Below are positions 1-7,264 of a stretch of DNA of 17,914 nt, one piece after another. The position numbers and the translations under genes are program-made. Every line of letters begins with the position of its first letter. Positions within the stretch are counted from its first letter, which is position 1. Origin of the DNA: CAZWRK01 sp964635875 (GTDB lineage: Bacteria > Pseudomonadota > Gammaproteobacteria > Burkholderiales > Aquaspirillaceae). The stretch spans positions 1 through 17,914 of the forward strand of contig CAZWRK010000087.1 of NCBI GenBank assembly GCA_964635875.1. Direction: 5' to 3'. Below the pieces are notes generated by a model. That model worked only from the letters and a program-made list of their open reading frames with translations, made no database searches and was not told where the DNA came from.

Positions 1-1175
1 ATGTCGGCCCGGGTGGCCGGGTTGGTGGCCAGAACGCGGCGCTTGGTGCTGGCATCGTCCACCAGCATGTCAATGCCGATGGTGCGGCTGGGGTCCAGGC
101 GTTCGACCACGGCCACCGTGGTCACGTCGAAGCCCAGCGGAGCCACCAAAGTGAGTGCCTGGGGTGAGGGAGAGGTACCGGTTTCGATGGTGGCACCCAA
201 GTCCTTGAGCAGTTGGTACAGCTCCGCACGGCGCGCAGCGCGGCTGGAAACCCACACGGGAGGCATCTCTGACACCTGGGGTGCAGGAGGCTCGGGCGGC
301 CACTGAGCCTGCTGACCCTCGTAGCGGTAAAACCCCTGGCCCGTCTTGCGACCCAGCATGCCGCCTGCGAGCCGCTGTGCGGTGATGACGCTGGGGCGGT
401 AGCGCGCCTCTTCGTAATATTGGCGGTAGATCGACTCCATCACCGGATGGGAGACATCGAGGGCGGTCAGGTCCAGCAATTCAAATGGGCCCAACTTGAA
501 CCCGACCTGATCTTTCAGAATGCGGTCAATGGTGGCGAAATCGGCCACGCCCTCCGACACGATGCGCAGGGCCTCCGTGCCGTAGCCTCGGCCTGCATGG
601 TTGACGATGAAGCCCGGGGTGTCCTGCGCGGCCACCGGGGTGTGGCCCATTTGGCGGGCATAGTCGCTGAGTGCTGTGCAGGTAGCCTGTGCCGTGGCCA
701 AACCCGCAATCACTTCAACCACCTTCATCAATGGGACGGGGTTGAAGAAGTGATAGCCCGCCACCCGTTCTGGCCGTGCGCAGCTTGCAGCGATCGCGGT
801 GATCGACAGGGAGGACGTGTTGCTTGCCAGCACGCACTCGGGGCCCACCACGGACTCCAGGTCGTGAAACAAGGCACGTTTGGCTTCAAGGTTCTCGACG
901 ATGGCTTCGATGACCAACTGACAGCCGGCCAATTCCGACAGGCTTTCAGCCACATGCAACTGGCTCTGGTACTGCTGCAGTTGTTCCTGGCTGATTCGCC
1001 CTTTGGTCGACAGCTTTTCCCATTGGCTGTTGATTTCTTGACGGGCAAAACTGGCCGCACCTTGTTTGGAGTCGAACAAATAAACTTGACTGCCAGCTTG
1101 GGCCGCAACCTGTGCAATGCCTCGTCCCATGGCGCCACTGCCCACTATTGCAACGCTTTGGTAAATAATTTTCAT
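1..1175 (-). CDS. 3-hydroxyacyl-CoA dehydrogenase (PaaH-type), C-terminus cut by window edge
   Basis: NAD-dependent oxidation of 3-hydroxyacyl-CoA to 3-oxoacyl-CoA, in fatty-acid or phenylacetate/adipyl-CoA degradation in the cytoplasm. The frame is open from an ATG at 1175 to base 1; 391 residues are visible. A Rossmann GSGAMG lies at residues 12-17, NTSSLSIT at about 119-126, and YHFFNP at 141-146 with the likely catalytic His142. The first C-terminal 3HCDH domain starts near TPGFIVN (186-192) and closes with RKTGQGFYRY (about 276-285). The sequence then continues about 100 residues into a linker ending in ATNPATRAD, which resembles the linker of E. coli PaaH (about 475 residues), so a second short 3HCDH domain probably lies off the window. 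An AAGG about 12 nt before the ATG is a weak ribosome site. No other paa gene is visible, so substrate specificity is open. It is divergent from the FimV-like gene across 70 bp. Confidence 0.93.
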   Translation of the reverse strand, partial: MKIIYQSVAIVGSGAMGRGIAQVAAQAGSQVYLFDSKQGAASFARQEINSQWEKLSTKGRISQEQLQQYQSQLHVAESLSELAGCQLVIEAIVENLEAKRALFHDLESVVGPECVLASNTSSLSITAIAASCARPERVAGYHFFNPVPLMKVVEVIAGLATAQATCTALSDYARQMGHTPVAAQDTPGFIVNHAGRGYGTEALRIVSEGVADFATIDRILKDQVGFKLGPFELLDLTALDVSHPVMESIYRQYYEEARYRPSVITAQRLAGGMLGRKTGQGFYRYEGQQAQWPPEPPAPQVSEMPPVWVSSRAARRAELYQLLKDLGATIETGTSPSPQALTLVAPLGFDVTTVAVVERLDPSRTIGIDMLVDDASTKRRVLATNPATRAD

Positions 1176-1245
1176 GATTGAATTATCCCTTGCTTGGGGA
1201 TTGGAAGCCTTGTGCCAGAATCTGCGATAAAGCAAATACGAAATT

Positions 1246-3570
1246 GTGAAAATACGTAATATTTTCGTCGGGGTGCCTTTGTTGGCGTTGGCTGGTAGCA
1301 GTTTTGCTCTCAGCTTGGGGGGCGTACGTGGCAACGCTGTGCTGGGGCAGGCGCTTTCGCTCGCCTTTGAATTGAAGCTCGAGTCCGGGGAGGATGTCGA
1401 TGCTGGGTGCCTGCGCGCCCAATTGACCCAGGGCGATACCCGTGTTGATGGCTCTCGCGTGACGCTGGCGATTTCTGGCAGCGCGGGTGAGCGACTGGTG
1501 CGCCTTCGATCCAGTGTCCCGGTGGATGAACCCGTGGTCACGGTGACATTGACCGCCAATTGTGACCAACAGGTCAGTCGCCGCTATGTGCTGCTGACTG
1601 AACTGCCGCAAGATCCACGTGCTGCTGCATCGGTGTCTGCTTCCTCGGCAATGGCTTCATCGGCACCCGTGCAGTTGCCCAAAGTCTCTGAAGCCGTCGC
1701 GATACCTGCCCAGATGGCGCCCAGCGAGGTGCGTGGCCCTCGCAGTACGATGGCTGGCAAGGGAGGGGCCGAGCGGACGGCGCGTCATGAGGCTTCGAAG
1801 ACGGCCTCAGCAAAGCAGGCTGCGGCACCTCAGTCGGCCAAGGCTCGGCTCAAATTGGATTCTCCGGTGGATTCGGTTGAGCGCGTTGTCGGCCTGAAAT
1901 CGTCGCCGATGCTCAGCGTGGTGCCGCAAGAGGGGGCGTCGCCGCAGCGCACGCAGGCCCTGGCTGCCTGGGCATCGCTGAATCGTTCGCTGGAGCAGAT
2001 TCTTTCAGATACCGATGACCGAGCCCGGCTGGAGGCTGAGAACAAGCGCCTCAAATCGGTGGACAAGCAGGCGCAGGCTCAGTTGAACGAATTGAAGACT
2101 CGTCTGGCAGAAGCAGAAGACGAGCGCTACGCCAACCCCGTGGTGTACGGGCTGGGTGGATTGGTACTTTTGCTGCTGGGGGCTGGTGCATACGCCGGCC
2201 TGCGTCTGAAGCGTGGCGGTGGCATCCCTCGAGTGAACGGGGCGGCTGTCAAGGCCTCGCGCAAGGGCAAGGCGCCGTGGTGGCAGACCGGGCTCAAGTC
2301 GAACCAGGAGCCCGAGGTGGGTGCATCGATTCTGCCAGAACCGGCCCCGGTGACGGCAGGGCAAGCCCCTGCGGTGAAGGCTGCCAATGCGGTCATGGCG
2401 GACAGTGCCAAACCAGCATTCCTGCCGTCGATGTCCGGGGTTCATGTTGATCTGGATTTGAGTGAATCGGCATTTCAGCGCTTGGAGAGCATGGGCAAGG
2501 TGACGACGGCGTCACCCACCGATTTCTTGAAATCGGACTTGCGTCCTGACAGTACCGCTGATCTCGCAGGTGTTCCGGTGCCTGGCGGTGGCTCCAAGCC
2601 GCCGTTGGATTTGTTCGATGTGCAACAGCACGCCGAGTTTTTTGTCTCGCTCGGTCAGTACGACGAGGCTATCGGCGTCTTGCAGGCTTATCTGGATCAG
2701 TACCCGGAAAGCACACCCCTGGCGTACCTCGATCTGCTCAAGATTCACCATACTCTCAGCCATACCGGTGAGTACGCTCGCTTGCGTGAGAGGTTCAATC
2801 AGATCTTCAGCGCCGAGGTGCCGCCCTTCAGTGCTTTCTCCAAGGCCGGCAAGGGCCTGGAAGCCTACCCTCGCACACTCTCCTATCTGGAGAAAGTCTG
2901 GGGCAGCCCGGGGGCTTTGGTGGCGGTGGAGGATGCTGTCTTTCATGCGCATGCAGTCTCGATCGGTGAGTTTTTCGATCTCGATGCATTCAAAGATCTG
3001 CTCGTGCTGCAGGCCGTGGCTCGTCAACTGGATCAGGAAGCGCGAAGCAATGGGGCCTCGGGTGCCAGCAGTCCCCGTCTGCAGGCTGGCGATCTGTCGA
3101 CGGCTTTCCAGACGGTGCGTGATTCTCAATTTTCTGCGACACCAGGGCAGATACCCGCGGAATTCATGCCGGTCGAACCCATCTCGGGTTTTGGTCCGTC
3201 CACCCAGGCGGCAGGCTCTGATAGCCTGATGAACCTCGACTTGGATCTGAGCGACATGGAGGCGGCTCTGCTGTCCCCCAGGGGGCCGACCGAAGTGCGC
3301 GTCGAAGAGCCGCCGGGCAAATTGGGCAGCGCTGTCGCTCAGGCTGCAGAGTTGCGCTCGCCACTGGATTCCCCTTTTGACTCACCGCTTGACTCGCCCT
3401 TGGATGCCCCGCTTGACTTCACCCTCGATGGGACCGGACTTTCCGACCTGGATCGTTTGCCTGCCGCCATGCCGGTGGAGGCCACGACCATCGAAGACAG
3501 CAACTTGATCGACTTCGACTTGTTCGAGGCTGATCTCGCCAAGTCCATGTCGAAATCCGACAAGCTTTGA
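1246..3570 (+). CDS. FimV-like inner-membrane protein (periplasmic N-domain, one TM helix, TPR-like cytoplasmic region)
   Basis: 774 residues. FimV/HubP-family proteins organise polar structures such as type IV pili. A GTG at 1246 is chosen because an in-frame stop lies at 1228-1230 and no ATG follows for about 220 codons; no clear ribosome site is visible. Residues 1-21 form a signal peptide. Residues 22-120 match the FimV N-terminal domain, with Cys55 and Cys106 possibly paired. An Ala/Ser-rich linker follows, then a coiled coil (about 245-292), one membrane helix (about 299-318) and a Lys/Arg-rich stop-transfer. The cytoplasmic part has acidic DLDLS patches, a TPR-like helical region (about 452-530) and a six-fold SPLD-type repeat (705-728). 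No LysM motif, usual after the N-domain in classical FimV, is visible. The gene stands alone, away from pilus genes. The family call rests on the N-domain and overall architecture; the exact role is inferred. Confidence 0.85.
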   Translation: MKIRNIFVGVPLLALAGSSFALSLGGVRGNAVLGQALSLAFELKLESGEDVDAGCLRAQLTQGDTRVDGSRVTLAISGSAGERLVRLRSSVPVDEPVVTVTLTANCDQQVSRRYVLLTELPQDPRAAASVSASSAMASSAPVQLPKVSEAVAIPAQMAPSEVRGPRSTMAGKGGAERTARHEASKTASAKQAAAPQSAKARLKLDSPVDSVERVVGLKSSPMLSVVPQEGASPQRTQALAAWASLNRSLEQILSDTDDRARLEAENKRLKSVDKQAQAQLNELKTRLAEAEDERYANPVVYGLGGLVLLLLGAGAYAGLRLKRGGGIPRVNGAAVKASRKGKAPWWQTGLKSNQEPEVGASILPEPAPVTAGQAPAVKAANAVMADSAKPAFLPSMSGVHVDLDLSESAFQRLESMGKVTTASPTDFLKSDLRPDSTADLAGVPVPGGGSKPPLDLFDVQQHAEFFVSLGQYDEAIGVLQAYLDQYPESTPLAYLDLLKIHHTLSHTGEYARLRERFNQIFSAEVPPFSAFSKAGKGLEAYPRTLSYLEKVWGSPGALVAVEDAVFHAHAVSIGEFFDLDAFKDLLVLQAVARQLDQEARSNGASGASSPRLQAGDLSTAFQTVRDSQFSATPGQIPAEFMPVEPISGFGPSTQAAGSDSLMNLDLDLSDMEAALLSPRGPTEVRVEEPPGKLGSAVAQAAELRSPLDSPFDSPLDSPLDAPLDFTLDGTGLSDLDRLPAAMPVEATTIEDSNLIDFDLFEADLAKSMSKSDKL
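3358..3429 (+). repeat. Six degenerate 12-nt units encoding SPLD-type tetrapeptides
   Basis: Within the FimV-like gene, six consecutive four-codon units read SPLD, SPFD, SPLD, SPLD, APLD, FTLD. The codons differ from unit to unit: serine by TCG, TCC, TCA and TCG; proline by CCA, CCT, CCG and CCC; aspartate by both GAT and GAC. The repeat is therefore better conserved in protein than in DNA, which argues against recent slippage. Confidence 0.85.
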
Positions 3571-3659
3571 GACGTCGCCTGGACGCTCCAGTGGCCAAAC
3601 GCCGCACCCAGCCGACAAGCGAATGATCGCTCACCTCAGGGCATCGTCGCTCCATGCCA

Positions 3660-4667
3660 TCAGCGTCGGACCTGCAGTGCCCCGGGATTGACGATGTTGG
3701 TGGGCGTGCCACGAATGTAGTTGACCAGGTTGTCGAAGGCTGCGCCGAAATACAGCTCGTAGCTGTCGAGTTCCACGTACCCGATGTGGGGTGTGCAGAC
3801 GCAGTTTTCCAGTCGAAGCAGGGCGTGGCCCTGCAGGATGGGCTCGCTTTCAAACACATCCACTGCGGCCATGCCGGGACGTCCTCGATTCAGTGCGGCA
3901 ATCAAGGCGTCGGGTTCCAGCAATTCGGCGCGTGATGTGTTGACGATCAGCGAGCTGGGTTTCATGCGTGACAAGTCTTCCAGGGTCACGATGCCACGGG
4001 TTTCATCGTTCAGGCGCAGGTGCAGGCTCAACACATCGCACTGCTCGAAAAACTCCTCGCGGCTGTTGGCCGCCTGGTAGCCGTCGGACAAGGCCTGGGC
4101 CCGCGATGCTTCGCGACCCCAGACGCGCACATTCATGCCAAATGCAGAGCCGTAGCTGGCGACCAACTGACCTATCTTGCCGTACCCCCAGATGCCCAAG
4201 GTCTTGCCCCGCAGCACATTGCCCAATCCGAAGTTGGGTGGCATGGAGGCGGATTTCAGCCCCGATTGTTGCCATGCGCCATGCTTGAGGTTGGCGATGT
4301 ACTGAGGCAGCCGCCTCATGCTGGTCATGATCAAGGCCCAGGTCAGTTCAGCGGGGGCGACCGGCGAGCCAACCCCTTCGGCCACCGCAATGCCTTTTTC
4401 AGTGCATGCGCCCACATCAATGTGACTGCCCACCCGTCCTGTCTGTGAAATCAGCCTGAGTTTGGGGAGCTTTTCGATCAATTGACGGGTGATGTGGGTT
4501 CGCTCCCGAATCAGCACAATGACTTCCGCATCCTTGAGTCGCACGGACAGCTGTCCAAGGCCTTTCACCGTGTTGGTGTAGACCTTGGCGGAGAAGGGGT
4601 CCAGGCGTGCCGCGCAATTGAGTTTGCGCACTGCGTCTTGGTAGTCGTCCAGAATCACGATGTTCAT
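3660..4667 (-). CDS. D-isomer-specific 2-hydroxyacid dehydrogenase
   Basis: NAD(P)-dependent 2-hydroxyacid/2-oxoacid oxidoreductase of the 3-phosphoglycerate-dehydrogenase-like superfamily; 335 residues, normal for the family. The start is set at the ATG at 4667 (MNIVILDDYQ), where family similarity begins; upstream in-frame starts to 4748 would add a 27-residue tail of unrelated composition. The nucleotide-binding loop GYGKIG lies at residues 161-166. The catalytic set is in place: Arg246 in NTSRAE, Glu273 in DVFESEP and His294 in CTPHIGY. There is no ACT or other regulatory C-terminal domain, so it is not a classical long SerA. The true substrate cannot be told from sequence. It is convergent with the FimV-like gene (89 bp between stops), and a 219-bp gene-free stretch separates it from the next leftward gene. 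Confidence 0.93.
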   Translation of the reverse strand: MNIVILDDYQDAVRKLNCAARLDPFSAKVYTNTVKGLGQLSVRLKDAEVIVLIRERTHITRQLIEKLPKLRLISQTGRVGSHIDVGACTEKGIAVAEGVGSPVAPAELTWALIMTSMRRLPQYIANLKHGAWQQSGLKSASMPPNFGLGNVLRGKTLGIWGYGKIGQLVASYGSAFGMNVRVWGREASRAQALSDGYQAANSREEFFEQCDVLSLHLRLNDETRGIVTLEDLSRMKPSSLIVNTSRAELLEPDALIAALNRGRPGMAAVDVFESEPILQGHALLRLENCVCTPHIGYVELDSYELYFGAAFDNLVNYIRGTPTNIVNPGALQVRR

Positions 4668-4886
4668 CCCCTGATTGTGCCCTGCCTGTGGTCGGCATCG
4701 GGCCTGGAGAGGATGGATCATGAATCGAGCCGGGGTGAATGCAGGCATTTGCCCGCTTCAGCGTAGGACGGCAGGCTGAGCGAGAAGCACTTGGCTTGCC
4801 GCGTTGAACTGTGGTGCGCGCCTTCTGCTCCCGGGGCGGCGTGATCGGGGTACGCCGTGTTCAGGCGGGTGGGCCGCAGCTTGTTG

Positions 4887-5342
4887 TCAGTGCACCAGTC
4901 CGGGGTGCGCTGCAGCCATGCGTTCGAGTTCGGCGCACACATCAGCCATGCGCCCAGAAATCACCAGCCTGCCTGCCTGACGTGGGTTGGGGCAGCTTTC
5001 ACGGACCCGCAGCACGCGAAGGGGGCGCAGCTTGGGTGAAGAGGGGCTTGAGTGTGCCTGAGGGGCCGCCGTGGAGGGTCTGGGGTCCAGCCGGTCTGCC
5101 TGTGCATCCAGCGCTGCCGTGGGTGATGCCTGCTGAAGGGCGATACCCAACACGTTCAGGTGTGTCTCGGGGAGGTGGGGGGCAGGTTCGCAGCAATCGG
5201 TGGGCGTTCGATTGGCAGTTCGATTGGCAGCCTGTGCGCCCTGCATGGCGTCGTTCGATCGGGGCTTGTGAGTGCGGCCAGGCGCCAGGATGGCGCCCAA
5301 AGGCGCGAGCCAACGCACGGCAGTGGTGAATGCCTTTCCCAT
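4887..5342 (-). CDS. Unrecognised 151-residue protein downstream of lexA
   Basis: I do not recognise a named family. The start ATG at 5342 has a good ribosome site (GGAG, 7 nt spacing), which supports a real gene. Three zones are visible: an N-terminal stretch (MGKAFTTAVRWLAPLGAI, 1-18) that could be a weak hydrophobic or amphipathic helix; a long Pro/Ala/Ser-rich, probably disordered middle (about 22-103) holding a perfect ANRT-ANRT duplication; and a compact C-terminal block (about 105-145) with LRVLRVRESC and GRLVISGRMADVCAELERMA. The last block looks folded and conserved; from memory, similar endings occur in short Burkholderiales hypothetical proteins, but I could not check. It lies 119 bp downstream of lexA on the same strand. 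I see no LexA box in that gap, and it has none of the features I know for SulA. Confidence 0.7.
   Translation of the reverse strand: MGKAFTTAVRWLAPLGAILAPGRTHKPRSNDAMQGAQAANRTANRTPTDCCEPAPHLPETHLNVLGIALQQASPTAALDAQADRLDPRPSTAAPQAHSSPSSPKLRPLRVLRVRESCPNPRQAGRLVISGRMADVCAELERMAAAHPGLVH
5206..5229 (+). repeat. Perfect 12-nt tandem duplication (in-frame ANRT x2)
   Basis: The unit GTTCGATTGGCA occurs twice head to tail with no mismatch. On the minus strand it adds four codons in frame, giving ANRTANRT in the disordered part of the 151-residue protein. Perfect identity suggests a recent slippage event. Confidence 0.9.
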
Positions 5343-5461
5343 GTGAAACTCCAGTTCGATTCAGGGGTTGAACACAGGCAGGATTGAAAGATGGAGCCAG
5401 CGCAGGGTTTCGGCAAGTGCTCCTTGCCTCAAACGCCCGCCACCTGCGCAGGCCTGCTGCT

Positions 5462-6133
5462 TCACATCAGCATCGTGTTTCGGATCAAACCGACAGCCAG
5501 GCCTTCGATCTCGAACGGGTCACCCGGCTGAACGATGATGGGGGCGTAGTCCGGGTTTTCGGCGATCAGTTCGATGTGCTGGGGCGTCTTGCGCAGACGC
5601 TTGACCGTGACCTCTTCACCGAGACGGGCCACGATGATCTGACCGTTCTTGGCTTCGCGGGTGGATTGCACCGCCAGCAGGTCGCCGTCCATGATGCCCG
5701 CATCGCGCATTGACATGCCGCGTACCTTCAGCAGGTAATCGGGCTTGTGCTGGAACAGGCTGTTTTCCACGTAATAGGTTTGATCCACATGCTCTTGGGC
5801 GAGAATCGGTGAGCCTGCGGCGACTCGACCGATCAGGGGCAGGGCCAACTGACTCAGGCCGGGCAGGGGCAGGGAGAATTGAGGGTCGCGGCTCTGGTTC
5901 AGTTGGCGCAAGGTTTCGCCACGCAGCCGGATGCCGCGAGAAGTGCCGCTGACGAGTTCGATGACCCCTTTGCGTGCCAGGGCCTGCAAGTGCTCTTCAG
6001 CCGCGTTGGCCGATTTGAAGCCCAACTCGGATGCGATTTCGGCCCGGGTTGGCGGAGCACCGGTGCGGCCAATGGCACTCTGGATCAGTTCCAGAATCTG
6101 TTGCTGTCGTGCGGTGAGCTTGGGCATGTCCAT
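5462..6133 (-). CDS. lexA: LexA, SOS-response repressor
   Basis: Transcriptional repressor and self-cleaving serine protease that controls the DNA-damage regulon; activated RecA filaments stimulate its autocleavage. 223 residues from the ATG at 6133, chosen because AGGAG lies 8 nt upstream and the protein then begins MDMPKLTARQQQ as in family members; upstream in-frame starts would run through the promoter. The N-terminal winged helix (about 1-70) includes PPTRAEIASELGF and NAAEEHLQALARKGVIEL. The S24 peptidase domain carries the cleavage bond Ala106-Gly107, the nucleophile Ser141 in RGMSMRDAGI, and the general base Lys178 in VTVKRL. All key residues are present. Two LexA-box-like sequences lie 18 nt or more upstream, consistent with autoregulation. 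The gene is divergent from an asparaginase gene, and the 151-residue protein gene follows after 119 bp. Confidence 0.98.
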   Translation of the reverse strand: MDMPKLTARQQQILELIQSAIGRTGAPPTRAEIASELGFKSANAAEEHLQALARKGVIELVSGTSRGIRLRGETLRQLNQSRDPQFSLPLPGLSQLALPLIGRVAAGSPILAQEHVDQTYYVENSLFQHKPDYLLKVRGMSMRDAGIMDGDLLAVQSTREAKNGQIIVARLGEEVTVKRLRKTPQHIELIAENPDYAPIIVQPGDPFEIEGLAVGLIRNTMLM

Positions 6134-6151
6134 GGTGGCGGCTCCTGAGGG

Positions 6152-6167
6152 CTGTTTTAATATCCAG
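6152..6167 (-). promoter_or_regulatory. LexA operator 1 (SOS-box-like)
   Basis: On the plus strand the site reads CTGT-N8-CCAG (spacer TTTAATAT), one mismatch from CTGT-N8-ACAG. Its near edge is 18 nt before the lexA ATG. The same CTGT-N8-CCAG form occurs in one of the two operators of E. coli lexA. A possible minus-strand -10 (TATTAA) lies inside this box, so bound LexA would block it. Confidence 0.75.
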
Positions 6168-6170
6168 TAA

Positions 6171-6186
6171 CTGTATTTTTGACCAG
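6171..6186 (-). promoter_or_regulatory. LexA operator 2 (SOS-box-like)
   Basis: On the plus strand the site reads CTGT-N8-CCAG (spacer ATTTTTGA). It starts 19 bp after operator 1, about two helical turns, so two dimers could sit on one face of the DNA. It ends 11 bp before the ATG of the divergent asparaginase, so it must overlap the promoter or leader of that gene as well. Confidence 0.75.
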
Positions 6187-6197
6187 TTTTTTCTGAA

Positions 6198-7163
6198 ATG
6201 CAAGCCAACATCACGACTTCTTCGCACCTTGTTGTATTGGGAACCGGTGGCACGATCGCGGGCGAGGCTGGCCGTCCCGATGACAACATCGGCTACCGTG
6301 CCGCGCAACGCGGTGTGGCGGATCTGCTGGCCGGACTGCCTTTGGCGCAGGGGGTCACCGTGCATTGCGAGCAGGTGGCGCAACTTGACAGCAAGGACAT
6401 GGACCACCCGACCTGGCGTGTCTTGTTGGAGCGCGTCATGCATTGGCAGGCTGACCCTGGCGTTCAAGGCGTGGTCATCACCCACGGCACCGATACGCTC
6501 GAAGAGACGGCGTACTTCTTAAGCGCCACGTTGGGGCAATGCGTCAAGCCTGTGGTGCTGACCTGCTCCATGCGGCCGGCGACGGCCTTGGCGCCGGATG
6601 GCCCGCAGAATCTGGTGGATGCGGTGGCAGTAGCCTCCGATCGGCGTGCAGCGGGGGTTCTGGTCGTGTGTGCAGGTCTGGTCCACGAAGCTGGTTCGGT
6701 GCAGAAAGTTCACACCTACCAGCCGGACGCATTCAGCTCGGGTGATATGGGCCCTTGTGCCCGTTTGTACGAAGGTCAGGTGAACTGGTTGCGAACGGTT
6801 CCTTTGATTGAGGCTGGTCATCGATCAGGCGCGCTGGCAGCCGCCTGTTTGGCGTTGCCTGTGGCCGATTGGCCTTGGGTGTCCTTGCTGTACAGCCATG
6901 CCGGAGCGCAAGGCCGCGAGGTCGACGCCTTGGTGGCTCAAGGTGTGCGTGGGCTGGTGATCGCTGCCACTGGCAATGGCACGCTGAACCACGGCCTCGA
7001 TCAGGCCTTGCAGCGGGCGGCAGCAAGCGGCGTGGCCATTGTTCGCAGTTCTCGCTGTGCTTTCGGGCCGGTGTTGGTGACGCAGGCGGGTGGCTGGCCC
7101 GTGACGCCGGGACTGAACCCGGTCAAGGCCCGAGTGGCCCTGATGCTGCAGTTGATGTCTTGA
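6198..7163 (+). CDS. L-asparaginase (cytosolic)
   Basis: Hydrolyses L-asparagine to aspartate and ammonia; 321 residues, the usual length. The first threonine motif TGGTIAG is at 16-22 with nucleophile Thr19. The second, HGTDTLEETA, is at 96-105 with Thr98 and Asp99. Ser65 in DSKDM, the MRPATALAPDGPQNL segment (125-139) and Lys170 in VQKVHTYQPDAF correspond to E. coli AnsB Ser58, its substrate loop and Lys162, so the active site looks complete. There is no signal peptide, so it should be cytosolic like type I enzymes. The ATG at 6198 has no recognisable ribosome site in its short leader, so it may be leaderless or weakly translated. It is divergent from lexA with only 64 bp between starts, 32 of them inside the two LexA boxes; SOS control is possible but unproven. 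Confidence 0.95.
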   Translation: MQANITTSSHLVVLGTGGTIAGEAGRPDDNIGYRAAQRGVADLLAGLPLAQGVTVHCEQVAQLDSKDMDHPTWRVLLERVMHWQADPGVQGVVITHGTDTLEETAYFLSATLGQCVKPVVLTCSMRPATALAPDGPQNLVDAVAVASDRRAAGVLVVCAGLVHEAGSVQKVHTYQPDAFSSGDMGPCARLYEGQVNWLRTVPLIEAGHRSGALAAACLALPVADWPWVSLLYSHAGAQGREVDALVAQGVRGLVIAATGNGTLNHGLDQALQRAAASGVAIVRSSRCAFGPVLVTQAGGWPVTPGLNPVKARVALMLQLMS

Positions 7164-7205
7164 GTTGACGCCTCGACCGGTGGTGTCGGTACGGATTCTG
7201 GGCGC

Positions 7206-7230
7206 AAAAAAAGCCACCCGCAGGTGGCTT
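7206..7230 (-). terminator. Intrinsic terminator of adk
   Basis: Perfect 8-bp stem AAGCCACC / GGTGGCTT with loop CGCA (7211-7230), flanked on the plus strand by an A run from 7206. Read on the minus strand this is a GC-rich hairpin followed by a T tract, 34 nt after the adk stop codon. The plus-strand side lacks a T tract, so it would not serve the asparaginase gene well. Confidence 0.88.
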
Positions 7231-7264
7231 CTGGTAGGCCGTGTAAGACGGATTTAAGACGGGT

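Noticed and set aside
420..1181. 253-codon plus-strand frame over the hydroxyacyl-CoA dehydrogenase
   Set aside because: The minus-strand frame carries every catalytic motif of the dehydrogenase family, so this is its shadow.
4668..4886. Possible small gene between the hydroxyacid dehydrogenase and the 151-residue protein
   Set aside because: Frames here are overlaps of neighbours or lack a start signal; I see no gene and no clear hairpin.
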